Positions 1 to 12,149 of a DNA stretch of 64,000 nucleotides are shown here, piece by piece; position 1 is the stretch's first letter; every line of letters begins with the position of its first letter. Source of the DNA: Chinchilla lanigera (taxonomy: Eukaryota > Chordata > Mammalia > Rodentia > Chinchillidae); the NCBI RefSeq assembly GCF_000276665.1, contig NW_004955425.1, positions 27,292,969 through 27,356,968 of the forward strand. Direction: 5' to 3'. Both the position numbers and the translations under genes were made by a program. The notes beneath the pieces are model-generated. The model did no database searches and was not told where the DNA came from. It was given only the letters and a program-made list of their open reading frames with translations.

Positions 1-830
1 TGAGGTCCGCGCCATTGTCCCGAGGCCTGGAGGTTCATTTAACTCCGAACCTGTGCAGCCTCTGATCTCCTAGCGGAGCGCCCAGCGCCGGCTCCGACGG
101 CTGGGGCCGCCCCTCCTAGCAATCCTAGGGGGCAGGGGGCGAGGGAGCCCGGGAGAGGGAAGTGAGAGTGCTCTGAAAAATAAACCTGCTCTTTCGACTC
201 CCTTTTTTCTTTTCGTGGCTGGATCTGCGGGGGGTGGGGACGAGAAGAGCGGTTTTCACCGCTCAAATCCAAAACGGGAAAACAACTGCTCCTGATTTCG
301 GTACCCAGCCTGTCCACATCTCTCTCCTTTCTGCCTCCGGGGACTGCAGAGGCAAAGGAAGCCCGCTGCAGAAAACTCTGTCCGGCCGCCTGCCTTGCAC
401 CTCTTCGGAGCTGCTTGGGGAGTCAAGGGCGCGGCCTCGGCTTTGTCACCACAGCGGGCGCCCGAGGGCGAGAAGGGCGGGAGTGGGAGCTCTGTGGGCG
501 CCGGGACCCCCGTTTCTGCCGTTTTGGCGCGCAGTGTCCCCGAGTCGGGGCTCTCTGCAAGGGAGAGAGGACTGCCCTCCGGTAGGGAAGACTCCGCCGC
601 AGGACGGCTGGCCCCACCCGTCCCGGGGCGCACGGCTGCAGGGCGCGAGGTGCAGGCGGAGCGCCGGGCAGGGAGCCTGGCCCGCGCCGCCAGCCCGCTC
701 AGCGCCCCGCGCCGGGGAGGGTTTCCCGGCGGGCGCGCAGACCCACCCGCATCGGCGAGGCCGCCCGACTGCGCTCTTCGCCGCCGGCCCGCGCGTACCT
801 GTAAGCTGAGCCCCGCTCACATGCTTCACA
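1..830. promoter_or_regulatory. CpG-rich region, possible promoter and first exon
   Basis: CG dinucleotides are dense at 1-130 and again at about 400-800, unlike almost all the rest of the window, where they are rare. This is the usual look of a mammalian CpG-island promoter. A good splice donor, ACCT followed by GTAAGC, lies at 801, so a first exon ending at 800 on the + strand is possible. Long open frames exist on both strands here, but that is expected in GC-rich DNA and I recognise no protein in them. Direction of transcription and the gene served are inferred only. Confidence 0.55.
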
Positions 831-1139
831 TTAAACCTCCGTGCCCGGTGCCTTTCTCCCTCTTTTTTATTTTTTTTCTCCGAAAGGGTTCTTATAAACT
901 TCCCTTCGTTTATTTAGCCTGGTTTTCATTGCTCCAGTTTTGCATGGGTTGCCTTTGTTTAGTTTATTAACCCACGGGGTTACTTTAACCAAACATTTGG
1001 GCTGAATACTTTGGGGTTGGATTTCAACGTTTTCTAACGAAATTATCGAGTTTTTTGAAGCCGCACAGAGAACGCTGTGTTGAGTTTATTAGTCAATTTA
1101 ACAGACTATAAGGGAGGGGGAAATGCATTTAGGATGATT

Positions 1140-1620
1140 CGGATTCGTACCCACTGGGCGGAAGCAGCGCGCGGACCCTCGGCCCGGGATCCGCCCGCGC
1201 TCTCCGCGGCGCAGAGCGCGCGCCCCGCCTGGAGCGGCCACGCCGGAACGGCCCGCGCACTCGGGACCCAGGCGCGGCCGGGAGAGTCGGCTGCACGACC
1301 CCAACAACCCGCTCCGGGGCTTTTGCCCCTCTAGCAGGGCTCCCCGGTTTCCCGGGCTGCACTGTCCAGGATAAAGGGATTGTGCTGAGAGCTGCTAGAA
1401 AGACTGGAGAAGGCGCAGCCTCCACTGCAGTAGGAGGCAGGGCGGCCTTCGCATCCCGCGCCAGCGCGCGCGCGGCCGGCCCACCTGGAGGCCATGGGGC
1501 CTTCCTTGGAATCCAAGGAAGACCCGTGGCAGCCGCGGTGTTGGCCGCACTGGGGGCTGCGGCCTAGCAGAACTGCGCCACCCCGCCGCGGGCTGGGCCT
1601 AAGTGGCAGGAATGTAGACG
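1140..1620. promoter_or_regulatory. Second CpG-rich block
   Basis: A second stretch with many CG dinucleotides, separated from the first by about 300 bases of AT-rich DNA (830-1130) that includes T runs and a pyrimidine tract. It contains several GC-box-like GGGCGG/CCGCCC-type words. It probably belongs to the same island or to a paired (alternative or bidirectional) promoter. No coding sequence is recognised. Confidence 0.5.
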
Positions 1621-1649
1621 ACAGTGGGTAGGGCCCTTTCTCCAGCGCT

Positions 1650-3080
1650 ACTGTTCCTAACCACGCGTTCCCTTCCTTTCTCGCGCGTGCTCCCCTCTCA
1701 CCTGATTCTGGCACCGGTGCCCGGTTAAGAGCTGACCCAGCTAACATGTCCACGCTCCCTAGGCAGTGGAAGCCCAATCACATGCTGCTGGGGTGGGGGA
1801 TGGTGGGTGAGAGGGAGCGAACCCTGAGCATTCTCAACACTTCGAGGCCGGACTTCCCACAAACAACAACAGAGATGACCTTGGGTCCCAGCGTTACAAA
1901 TTCTCATTCTAATAGACAATATACACAAGAAGGTCAAAATTCAAAATGTGCAAAATGTGTAGAACTGAAAAATCTCTGTCCCACTCCCCTCCCCTGCTAG
2001 AGGCCTGCCCACCTCTGCTTGCCCCTTGATTCCTCCTTATCTCATTACCTCCACTTACATCAGCGCTTGCTGCCTCCACTCCCCCCACCCTGCTTTCACG
2101 GCCACTGAGTCGCCAGGCCTCAGACTGCTGAATGATCGATCAAGAACCCTCCAGAGCCACTGCGCTGCTGATGGGTTGACTGGTTAGGCTTGGTTGTGGT
2201 TCTCTTCCTTGTCTGACCAACCTTGCCTTGGGATGACCTCAGCTCCCAACTGTCCCCTCCTCCACGTTCATCTATCTCATTCTTCATCACTGGAATCCCT
2301 CCGGCTTTCACGTCCCCACACTTTTCTCAAATCTTCCCCTGCCTGCTCTACCTCTTTCCCATCTCCCTGGTCAGAATCCTCTATGGTCTTGTCTACAACT
2401 ACTCACTTCCCGGGATCTGTGAGCTCTCCTTCCCCTGCCTCCCACACCTACCACTGCGGTAGATGTGCTCAGGAGTCCTTTGTTGCCCTGTTTCCCCTCC
2501 TGGGTTGTAAACTGTTAATTCCCAGCACACAGAAAGCAAGCAGTAGTTTTTGAGTTATTATCCCCTTACTGGTCTTCTTTTCTCACGCCCCCTCCAACGA
2601 GGGAAGAACAATAAGCATTAAAGTACATTTCTCTTTCTTAAATACTCATTAATATTAACTGTTAGATTCTTATTAAATCTCCCTGAGGTCTGGCTAATGC
2701 ACAGATGTACCCCTTCGGCGGCCCTACACAGTATTAAAGAGAGCTGGTGTTCCACACAACCTCCACACCCTTCAGGGAGGCAGAGTGGGCCGCCGTGTCT
2801 GTTGCTCACAGTGGCACAGCAGTGAATGTTAATTCAGGGCTCCACTTGCAACAGGTGCCAAACGCCTGAAGAAGATGGGCCCACTTTGGAGCGTATACAT
2901 ATCATCGCTGAAGTTTGGGGCAAAGTGACACTCAGATTTTAACTTCATAGTCCCTCCCCTTCACATTCTGCTCCCAACACAATGCCCTTCAGCCAGAGTG
3001 CTGTGTGTAGTCCCTTTTAGAACAGCTGCTGGGCTGACTAGTTTGAACACTTGACAGTCCTGCTTCACATATGGTCTATG
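1650..3080. other. Unique sequence with T/C-rich stretch, no gene seen
   Basis: No recognisable gene. The part from about 2010 to 2560 is C/T-rich and resembles the style of an old L2 element on the + strand, ending in a phrase like 'cccagcacacag', but the match is too weak to delimit. The remainder shows nothing I can name. Confidence 0.4.
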
Positions 3081-3085
3081 AAGTA

Positions 3086-3433
3086 CAGTGAACCCTCAAC
3101 GTATCAACTCGGTACGTTCCTGAGGGCTGGTTGGAACTCAAGTTGTCAACTGAAGGCTCAGGCTCCTCTACAGCCTTCAAAGTCTCTCTCCTGTGGATCT
3201 CAATGTCCTTAGAGAGACACTGGCCCGGGAATTTTCAGCTAACCCCATACAGGGAAGGGTGTCGTAAGGTTCCTTCCAGAGCTCCTTAAGGGTTAAATCT
3301 GTATCTGAGATCATCTGGAAGTACAAGTGGCCAGGATTCGGGTCATAACTCAAGATTTGATCATAAGTTAAAACTAAAATTCTAGTCATAACCGGTTCAT
3401 ATGTCAGGCTGGTCGTAACACAAGGGTCCACTG
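3086..3433. mobile_element. Complete Tigger-like (Tc1/mariner) non-autonomous element
   Basis: The element starts CAGTGAACCCTCAACG and ends with the inverted partner ACAAGGGTCCACTG, and is flanked on both sides by the dinucleotide TA (3084-3085 and 3434-3435). TA target duplication with CAGTG...CACTG termini is the signature of pogo/Tigger-type DNA transposons. At 348 bp it has no coding capacity. Subfamily was not determined. Confidence 0.75.
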
Positions 3434-3534
3434 TATGCCTGTCCTCACTTGCACCCCATCACTGTAGGGAGCGGGTGCCGAAGGCCGATCCATTGTTGAA
3501 CAAGGATTTGCTACTCACCAACTGCAATGCCAGA

Positions 3535-3615
3535 CACCACTCAGGTGCTGGAGCTACCGTAGGGGACAGGAGAGACAAAGGCCTTGTTCTCATGGAGCTT
3601 CCAGTCCTATTCCTG
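3535..3615 (+). repeat. L2 fragment
   Basis: The sequence reads like the well-known L2 3' region: 'caggtgctggagctac...gacaaaggccttgttctcatggagcttcc'. It is a short, old and diverged piece. Confidence 0.55.
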
Positions 3616-3619
3616 GGAC

Positions 3620-5190
3620 TGCAGTACATGTTCTCGGGATTAAGCACAATTGCCACCCCGGGTGGACAGAAGGCTAAGCCTTGGGCTCCCCAAGCCTCCC
3701 TGTGCTCCTGTGTCCCTCAGAACAGCTTGCTCAACCTCACAGGTCAGCTCCGTGACTTCAAACTTGGGCAGTTTTATGAGATTAACCACACTGGTGTGCA
3801 TTCAGATAAGCTGAATGTGAAATATTTTTCATATGATCAGGTCTGGAAGTTTACTTGTGATTATAAAAGGAAATCCAATCAGTTCTGTGTAATAGCAAAA
3901 ACAGACACACACTCCTCTCTCCCTGTGCCCGCCCCCAAGCAGGCAAAAAAAAACATCCTGGAAAAAAATCTGAAGTAAAAATAAAAAGCAGCTGGCAATA
4001 GGCCCATTGTGTGTGATGATAATTAGACAATGTTTTCCAAGTATGGGATGATCTTGGGAAGACGATATTCCAGGGGAAAAGCATAGGAAAGGGAGGTTAG
4101 TAGGGCAGTGATCCTGCCTGCCTGCAGAGGGTTTAAGTGACACATGATGTCACACAATCCCCAACTCGGTGCTTTTTATTTATTTTTCCATGCATCCTGG
4201 GAAACATGTCCGCAGCTAAGAAAGTGAAGAAGAACTGGAGGCTTTGATTTACAAAAATTAAAGCCACAACTAGGCTTTGGATCAAGGTTGTGTCCTAGGC
4301 CTGGAAAGCCTCATCCTTCATTGTCTCCTGCCCTGAGGAAAGAGTTAAGAGTCTTAAGCTAAAGCAGCTCTTCTGCCATCTGGGGCTCTGACTTGGTTGA
4401 CCCCCTCCCAAATTATTGTAATCCTGAGTCTGGAATGGATATAGAGCTGGCCCTGGTGACATGGCCACTTTCAGCTTCTGGGTGGCTTGGGATCTGTTAA
4501 GCAGGTCTGAATGGCGTTGGGGGTGGGGAAGCAGGTACCTCAGCAAGCAGCCCAGCTCTAGATGAGATTTGTGCTGCTCTTTCTCCATCCATGTCCCGCT
4601 CCTCAGAAATCATGTTAGACATTTACACCTTCATGTGAATATTAAGGCCATGTGTTGAGTCACCCAGGGTTATTTACATTTTAAGCTTGGCTTTGATTTA
4701 GATGAAAGTAATTTATCCCCATTAAAAGAATGTCGAGTATGTGGACCTGTGGGGGAGGCTCTGGGTGGGAAAGGATGCTGAGGGAGAAATGGGAAATTCG
4801 CTACTAAGCCAGAGAGTGCAGGGCTGGGGATAACGCTGTGGAATTCCGTCCACCTGAGCCAGAGAGACAACAGAGTACAGAAGAAAGACAAATGATAGGG
4901 AGAGTACTTTTGTTTAATAAAAGGACCCATCTGCTTCCTGACTCCAAGGCAGGAAGTATAAATAGCCTAAAATGTTCATGGCAGCACCCTTAGTTCTCCA
5001 AGTCAAAGGCCATTCCCCTTCATCTGCCCTCTGATTCCACCACAGGTGTGTGTCTGCCTTCTGCGGATGTGAAGGGTGGTGGTTTGGGAAGACTTAGGAA
5101 CCTGGGCAATTGCAAAGTGTGTTCAGTGCACACAGTGCACATTGTGTCCCCTGTTGATAGGTTTTTGGTGCCTACTGATTTATTTCTAGG
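3620..5190. other. No gene seen
   Basis: Unique-looking sequence. An open frame at 3475-3978 overlaps the L2 piece and has no recognisable content. A G-rich, non-repetitive part lies at 4300-4600. Nothing further can be supported. Confidence 0.4.
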
Positions 5191-5195
5191 GAAAG

Positions 5196-5295
5196 CCTGT
5201 TGCCCGTGCTGGTCTCCAACTCCTAGGTTCAAGTGATCCTCCTGCCTCAGGCTCCCAAGTAGCTGGGATGTAAGCACATGACACTGCGCCTGGAT
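5196..5295 (-). repeat. 7SL-derived monomer SINE (FLAM/PB1-like)
   Basis: On the minus strand it reads as a classic 7SL SINE: 'cccagctacttgggagcctgaggcaggaggatcacttgaacc'-type order (split here for length), ending in 'gagaccagcacgggcaaca'-like sequence. It lacks the duplication seen in rodent B1 and keeps the GCTACTTGGGAG word of the ancestral monomer, so it is older than the other B1 copies in the window. Confidence 0.6.
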
Positions 5296-5339
5296 AAAGT
5301 GGGTGTTATTTTCTTTTTAATAAAAGAAGAGTTTGAAAA

Positions 5340-6290
5340 CCTAACCTTTTTGAGTATGAAATTTTATATATATATATGCTATATACAAATGTAAACAAAT
5401 ACAAAGAAATGCATAGAAAAGAAAACCTAAAATCTTACTCAGAGGTAACTGTTGCTACATCCATGTGAACTATTTTCCTGTGATCACTTTTTATACACAT
5501 AGGCACTTAGAGTTTGAGGTCAATAGCTTAAGAGAAACGGAATATAGTTAATAGCAATGAGCTTTCCTTTCCATGTCAGTACACATAAAGGTGTGTCATC
5601 ACTCTTCATCCTCTTCTTCCTCCTTTTCCTCCTCCTTTTATTCTTTTGGGTATAAAACACCCAGAAAAGTGCACAAGTCCTATATGTGCAGCACAATGAA
5701 TTTTTATGAAGTGAGCAAACCCAGATGACTTGTAGGCAGCACCTTTCCAATGCCTGGGAAACTTTGCTTACATCCTCCCAGCCCCCAGCTTTTTCCAAAA
5801 AAATATCACTCTCCTGACTTCCAACAGCCTGGAATTAGCTGTGTCTGCTTTTTGAACTGCATATAAGTAGAATCATACAGAATATACTTCCTCACCCTTT
5901 CCTTCTAACATTCTGCTCGTGGAAGTCATCCACACTGTGGGGTATATTGTTTATCTGCCTTAATGGCTATATGGCATTCTCTTCTGTGACTCTAACTACA
6001 TTTTGTCTATCTAGTCTACTATTGGTGAACAGGTGCACATCATTTCCAGTTTGGAACTACTATGAATACGCTGCTATGAACATTGTTGTATGTATTTTTG
6101 GCAACTAGATAAACATATTCTTGGCGGGTAGAGATATACATATATAGAGGACTAGATCTGCTAGATCATTTGGTGTGTGTTCAGCTGTAGGATCTTTTTT
6201 AATGGCCACATGGGATATCATTTATTCATTCACTGCATTTACTTATTTCTTGAACTAGACACCTATTGATGGACATGCAGTTTGTTTCTC
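5340..6290 (-). mobile_element. Old L1 remnant (3' region)
   Basis: It carries the recurring antisense-L1 phrases 'gaatcatacagaatat', 'atggctatatggcattc', 'ctatgaatacgctgctatgaacattg' and 'ctattgatggacatgcag'. This is the 3' UTR region of mammalian L1M-type elements read backwards. It is AT-rich, diverged and has no open frame. Confidence 0.65.
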
Positions 6291-6299
6291 ATGTTTTTC

Positions 6300-9080
6300 T
6301 GTTAAGAAAAAAATAAGAGAAGTGAGTCAGTAGGAGGCTGAGAGATAACCTGCTCCCTTCTTACTTATATCAGGATGCAGGTCTACTCAAGCTCAGCTAG
6401 CCTAGGTAGTTTTCCACTGTCATGTCATTATTCATAAGGGGAGGAATAATTAGTCTTTGTCATTCTCAGTGCAGTATTTTGTATGATTCCTAAGAAGAAA
6501 TCCAAATTGGGAGACCACTTCCAGAGTTACAAACACCCTTTAATCTCTAGTCCTCTTATTCTGTGAAGACATGAGGATAAGGTGGTCTCTCTCATGCATG
6601 AGCTTTACTCTAAGATGCTGACAGTGGCCCTCCTGACCTGAATCTTCACTCTTACCTGCACCAAATCTTGGTGAGGTAGTCACTGAGCCACAAGGTTTCA
6701 TTTACAATCAATATTATGTAAGAATAATTAAACTTTTTAGGTTACTTGCCAAGTCTGGTAAAGCTCTTGAAACTCTGGTGGGGGGGCAGTGGAAGATGAA
6801 GAAAAACAAGAGTCAAGATGCAGAAAGCTGAGGTCAGGTGGAGCCTCCTCTCCTGGTGGGAGAGAAAAAACTGCCCAACAACTGCACTGCATTTATTTCT
6901 ACCCTCAGGAGGTTGATGTCAGTTGAAACCCCTCTGCCTAACAACTTGTTTGCCTGGCTCACCTCAGGTTCCTTGTGTTCTCAAAGATGGAACAGCTTGT
7001 TTATGTAGCTTGCCTCAGGCAGTCTGTGTTCTCAGGGCTGGTTTTGCATTAGCTCCGCACATATGATCAATCTCCAGCTTCAGCCACTCCCCAAAGTTAC
7101 TTTTTTAAAAATTGTTCATACGCTTACATGGTTTGAGAGGCAAAAAATGTGTTGAGATGAGAATTGAGAAGTCTGGCTCCCACCCTACTATCTGTTCTCC
7201 ACTTCACTTGCCTTGATGTATAACTACTCTGATTAGCTACTGCTGTATCACTCTAGGTTCCTGCAAACATAAGTGTATTCTTCATTCCATCCACCTCATT
7301 AATGCAACAGGCAGCATAAGACTTGCACTCCTCTGTCTTCTCTTTTGACTTTATATCCTGGAACTCCCTATCAGTACACAGGTACCAACAAGGTTGTTGT
7401 TGGTTCTCTTAGTGTGAAGGTCTGGGATAGCTGGTATCTGGAGGAGAACTTAAAGATTTGAGAACAATCTCATGAACTTTTAGTTTTTCTCTTCATTCCT
7501 ATTTTTCCAGTTTTGCACATACACACAATCTTACAGAAGGCAACAGAACCATACCAACTTTCCTCAAAGAAAAGACAATGAAACACTTCAGCTATTTCTT
7601 CTCACTCTCTTCTAGAAAAATACTTTTGGGGGAGCATTTTTCTACACTTGCTTGAGCTCACTATCCAAAATTGGTCAAAAGGAGGGCATTTGTTCCTGCC
7701 CTTTGACCTCCATGGTTACACTCCTGCCTCCATCTTCAAAACATGGCCTTCCCACTGTGAGCAAATCTTGGCCACCAGAGGTCCCAAGCTATGCCTTTTC
7801 TGTAGCCAACACTGACCCAGGATCTAGGGATTCAGATACCCTGATAAATAAACAAAGAAGCACAAGTTATGTGGAGTAGGTGCAGAAGACCAGGTGCACC
7901 TCTCATTGAGTGGTCAGGAAGGCCTTTCTGAAGAAGTGACATGGAATCTGAACTAAGGACAGATCTGAGAGTAGAAGATTACAAAAAGAAGAGATGAGGA
8001 AATGTGCTTCAGAAACAAACTAAAAGTGGTTCATATGGCTGGAGCACAAGGAGCTTCTGTGAATATGAAGTCTGTTACCTTTTTTCTAATGGAACTGGCC
8101 CCTTGTACCCCTGCAACCCCCTGAATGAGGCAGTCCAAGGGAACTTGCAAGCTCCTTTGCCTTCTCTTCTCCTTCCAGCCCCACATTCATGTTTCCACCA
8201 CCAACACCTAGGCTGCCTTTATTGTCTCCAACTTATAGAAGGGGACACTGAATTTTAAACAGCAGCAAACCTTCAAAGTGACTGGAGAATATGATGATTT
8301 GATGTAGTTAGGGTCCCAAAGTCTTGATTTTTATATGATAATGCCCTGGTCCTATTCCCTCTCAAATTACAACAATTTCAAATAATCATGCTTTGTTTAT
8401 TGACTGATTGCTTTACTTATTTGTTTTAATTGTTATATTGTATATGCTCTATCTTGCCTGGCTTGAACAATTACTTGTTAGGAAGTTGATTATATCTGCT
8501 GTTAACACAGGTAATGCATGTGTAGGCTGTATGAGACAGAAAGCAACTCATTTTCCTTTAGTCTCTAGGGAGAAGGTAGGGTGTCCACATGCATAGTAAG
8601 AAATCATCCATATAATTTAAGTAAAAGTTTCTTTGGCTTTAAAATCTGAGTTACTTATACAAATAAAGATTTTTAAGGATAAATTACAGTAACAACCTGC
8701 AGAGCAATGTGCCCACACATGCTCTCAAACACACATGCATACACACAAACCTGTAGGTGTGCCTATGTTACTTGAATACTGTACCTACATCATGAACCTA
8801 TAGTGCTTAGCCCTGCTTCCTCTCTGTAGCTCCAGAAGAGTCTCTGTTGATTCCTACTCCTGGGGCTTGGCACTGCTCCTTGTTTTTCTGGGCTGTGGTA
8901 GCAGATTGCTGTAAAAGGCCCAAGATTCCATCTGAAGAGAAATCAAAGAACAATGGCTGACTGATGGCTCCTGTGGAACTGCAGGAGAGGAACAGGCAGG
9001 GAATAGAAAACCTTCCAGCCCAAAATGACATATTTTCCCTCAAGCAGGAGACCCATGCTTTCTCTTTCTGGACAGTCCTT
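6300..9080. other. No gene seen
   Basis: Mostly unique AT-rich sequence. A short L2-like phrase in minus orientation (about 7920-7985, 'gaaggcctttctgaagaagtgaca') is visible. Small open frames (for example 8004-8258) are not protein-like to me. A CA-rich degenerate run lies near 8715-8750. Confidence 0.4.
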
Positions 9081-9084
9081 TGCT

Positions 9085-9425
9085 AGAGTTGATCCTCAGT
9101 ATCCCCTGGAGACTGGTTCCTGGACCTGCTCATGGACACCAAAATCCATCGATACTCAAGTCTCATATTTCAAAAACAGCCCCACACATCTGTGTACTTC
9201 CAATCATCTCTAGGTTACTTATGTAATACTTATTACAATGTAAATGACATGTTAGTGCTTGTTGAACTGCGTTGTTCAAGGAATGGTGACCAAAACTGAG
9301 TCTGTGCATGTTCGATACAGATGCAACGGTCATGAGCCTAACTACACAGAATACACCACCAACAATCCATTTTGGGAATATTTATGCACCGTAGTTGATA
9401 GAATCCATGGAGGAAGAATCTGCAG
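9085..9425 (+). mobile_element. Tigger-type DNA transposon fragment
   Basis: Begins 'gttgatcctcagtatcccctgg' and continues with 'caaaatccatcgatactcaagt', 'atctctaggttacttatgtaat' and 'gtctgtgcatgttcgatacag', the order seen in Tigger-family mammalian elements. The right terminal repeat (around 9410-9430) is strongly degraded. Confidence 0.65.
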
Positions 9426-9538
9426 TGGGTGAGGTTTAGTAAAGCTAACTTGAGCATCTTTGATATTATTTTTCTCTTCAAATGAGCAGTTCCTTATACC
9501 TTATAGGCTCATACAATAGGTTTGTTGATTACATTCAC

Positions 9539-9650
9539 TTGTTCATTCCACAAATAAGTTTTTGAGCACCTGCTGTGAGTCAGGCTCAGATCTGAGAGCT
9601 GGAGTTGTAGCATTAAACAAAACAGTAAACAAAATAGACTAACTTTGGAG
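9539..9650 (+). repeat. L2 fragment
   Basis: Reads 'ttcattccacaaataagtttttgagcacctgctgtgagtcaggctc' in L2 order, followed by 'ttaaacaaaacagtaaacaaaa'. Old and diverged. Confidence 0.6.
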
Positions 9651-9869
9651 AGCTAATTGTTACAGTAGAAATTAAGGGCTTTTGGTTTTGTTTTTAGACA
9701 TCAAAAGTAGTCCTAGTTTACTATTAGAATGTAATAAAGGGATGATCTCAAGAAATTATTTTTCTTCCATTTTCTTGTATTTGTCAAAAAGTTTCATGAA
9801 CACCTTTGAGGCCCACAGGCTGGAACTCTTCCAGCCTTTTCTGGCTTTGAGTACATGTTTCTTTCTCTG

Positions 9870-9995
9870 AACTTTGGTTTTCTCATCTGAAAAGCAGATA
9901 CACTAGTCTCTCCTACAGATACTGTGAGTATTAAATAGATAGCATATATAAAGTACTATGCACAGTATACACTAAATTCTGAATAAATGGTTCCC
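9870..9995 (+). repeat. MIR-like fragment
   Basis: Contains the MIR 3' half phrases 'ctcatctgaaaagcagata', 'actgtgagtattaaatagat' and 'ctgaataaatggttcc' in the correct order. Confidence 0.5.
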
Positions 9996-9999
9996 ATTA

Positions 10000-11240
10000 A
10001 TATCACTATATGCTCTGTAAGTATAATGAAAATGTACAGACTCATGTTCTGCCCCACCTGGGATTCACTATCTGTCCAAGAGGCCAGACTCAAATGCAGG
10101 ATCTAATCACTGAGCAATAACCCAGAGTACATAATTAGGTGGTTTGGGAAATTATAGGGGCTCACTCTAAATGCCATAGAAACTTAAAGAGGAAAAGATG
10201 GATTTTGGTTGGTGGAGGATTTGCCCAGCTTTGCAGGAACAACCTAAGGAAGGACTCAGGGCCCCAGGCTGAGGCTGAGGCAGGAGTAGATGTGGTACAC
10301 TGGTGGGTAAGGAAAAGAGAACTACAGGGACAGGAACAGACAAAATACAATTTAGAGTAAGTGCTATAACCCCTCTCAGGTCCATCTAGGCCAGGAGAAC
10401 AGAGGACACTCCTTCCCTTCATTCTTGGTCTTTGCCCTGAAAAGGGAAAGCTGGTGGGTGGGTAAGGGGAAGCATCTTAACTAGGGCCTCTGTGGGGAGG
10501 TGGAAGACCCCACTGACAACTCCTTGAAGCTCTAGTCAGGGAGTGAGTTAGCTGGCTCATGAAAAGCACTTTAAAATTAAGCAGATGTTGGTTTCAGGGT
10601 GTAATGTAGCCTATGGAGTTAGCCCAGGAGAGTGGCTGTATACTGTTTGGTTTGTCAGTTTGGGCAGAATGTTCTAAGATATTTATCAGGGAAGGACAGG
10701 ACAAACCCCAGCTTCATATGTGTGCATATTTACCACCTTGGTGCCACCTTTCTCACAGAGCTGGGGAGATGGGGCATCTCAAGACATTTAACAGCCTGCT
10801 TCACTGCTGTGCTAGTGTCACCATTTGGCCAGAGAGCTCTGAGATCTCTGCCTTCTACTTCTCCACTTTGTGTATGAATGAGCATCATAGGCAGTGTTCA
10901 GAGACCTGCGGGTAGGTATGCCTGGTGATCAAAAGGATCCTTTCTACTTCACCTTATTTAAATAGCGGGGGTTAAAGCATTTCCCAAATCCCATCTCAGT
11001 AGGTTTCTTTAAAACCTAGGGGAGGGAGTGTCACCAAATGAAATTAGACAATTCATTTGATTTGAGGATTGATATTATCATAAAGGCTGGGAGCTCACAT
11101 GGAGAAACATCACTAGGCAAAAAATGCAATTAAGATTTCAGGACTGGGGAATTGCATTCTTACTTTTCAGATTAAAAAACAAAAACAGAGACCAGTCAGA
11201 TAATCTGCCTTGCTAAGCTAACAGAAAAGCCAGAGTCCTC
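10000..11240. other. No gene seen
   Basis: Unique-looking sequence; the short overlapping frames at 10139-10915 lie on both strands and carry no recognisable domains. Confidence 0.4.
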
Positions 11241-11249
11241 TAACACAAG

Positions 11250-12069
11250 CAGTCTCCTACCTTTTTGGCATCAGGGATTGTTCTCATGGAAGATAATTTT
11301 TCTACAGACCAGGGTCAGAAGAGTGGCTTCAGAATGATTTGAGTGCAATACATTTATTGTACATTTTATTTCTATTATTATTACATTGTAATATATAATG
11401 AAATGATTATACAATTCATCATAATGCAGAATCAAGTAAATAAGATAATGGGCAGGCCATGCAAGGACTGAAATAAGTGTCTGATTCTGGTTTAAAATCT
11501 GCCATCAAGGGCTGGGGGTTTAGCTCAGTGGCACAGTGCCTGCCTGGCAAGCACAAGGTTGTGAGTTCAGTTCTCAATACTGGAAAAAAACCAAAAAAAC
11601 AAAAACAAAACAAAAAAAACAAACCTGCCATCAGATGCAATTTAATTGTCACTTGCTGCTCACTGATAGTGTTTTTATCTTAGTCTGCAAGCAATTGATT
11701 TATTATGGTCTCTGTGCATTCTAACCTCTCTGCTAATGTTAATTTGTATTTGCAGCCACTCTCCAGCTAACATCACTGCCTCAGCTCCACCTCAGATCAT
11801 CAGGCATTAGACTCTCATAAAGAGCACACACAGCCTAGAGCTTTCATGTGCCTGGTTCGTGATAAGGTTTGTGCTCCTATGAGAATCTAATGCTGTTGCT
11901 TCTCTGACATGAGGCAAAGCTCAGGTGGTGATATGACTGATGAGGAGTGAGCTGTAAATACAGATGAAACCCCTCTCCCCTTCAGCCTCTCACCTCCTGC
12001 TGTTTAACCCAGTTCTTCACAGGCCATAGACCAGTATCTGTCTGTGGCCCTGATGTCTGTGGACCCTCT
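11250..12069 (+). mobile_element. Charlie3/MER1-type hAT transposon, split by an ID SINE
   Basis: Starts 'cagtctcctacctttttggc' and ends 'gtctgtggaccctct', matching the termini of the mammalian hAT element MER1/Charlie3. Internal landmarks include 'tattattattacattgtaat', 'gatcatcaggcattagactc' and 'gagaatctaatgctg'. It is flanked by 8-bp duplications AACACAAG (11242-11249) and AACACATC (12070-12077), six of eight bases identical, as expected for hAT. An ID SINE inserted later at 11508. Non-coding. Confidence 0.8.
11508..11624 (+). repeat. ID SINE with target-site duplication
   Basis: tRNA-derived head with pol III A box (TAGCTCAGTGG) and B-box-like GAGTTCAGTTC, then an A-rich (CAAA)n tail. 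A perfect 9-bp duplication CTGCCATCA flanks it (11499-11507 and 11625-11633). It is nested in the Charlie3/MER1 element. Confidence 0.9.
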
Positions 12070-12149
12070 AACACATCTTCTAGGTGACTGCAGCTAGGCT
12101 GTTCCTTGGCAGAATGACAAAATCATTTACACTGTCATGCATGCAATCT

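Noticed and set aside
234..970. Several 120-190 codon frames on both strands
   Set aside because: They lie in CpG-rich DNA where stops are rare by composition, overlap on both strands and show no protein features.
11509..11583. ID SINE heads as true tRNA genes
   Set aside because: They have A and B boxes but no cloverleaf 3' half or terminator, carry A-rich tails and target duplications, and occur many times; they are SINEs.
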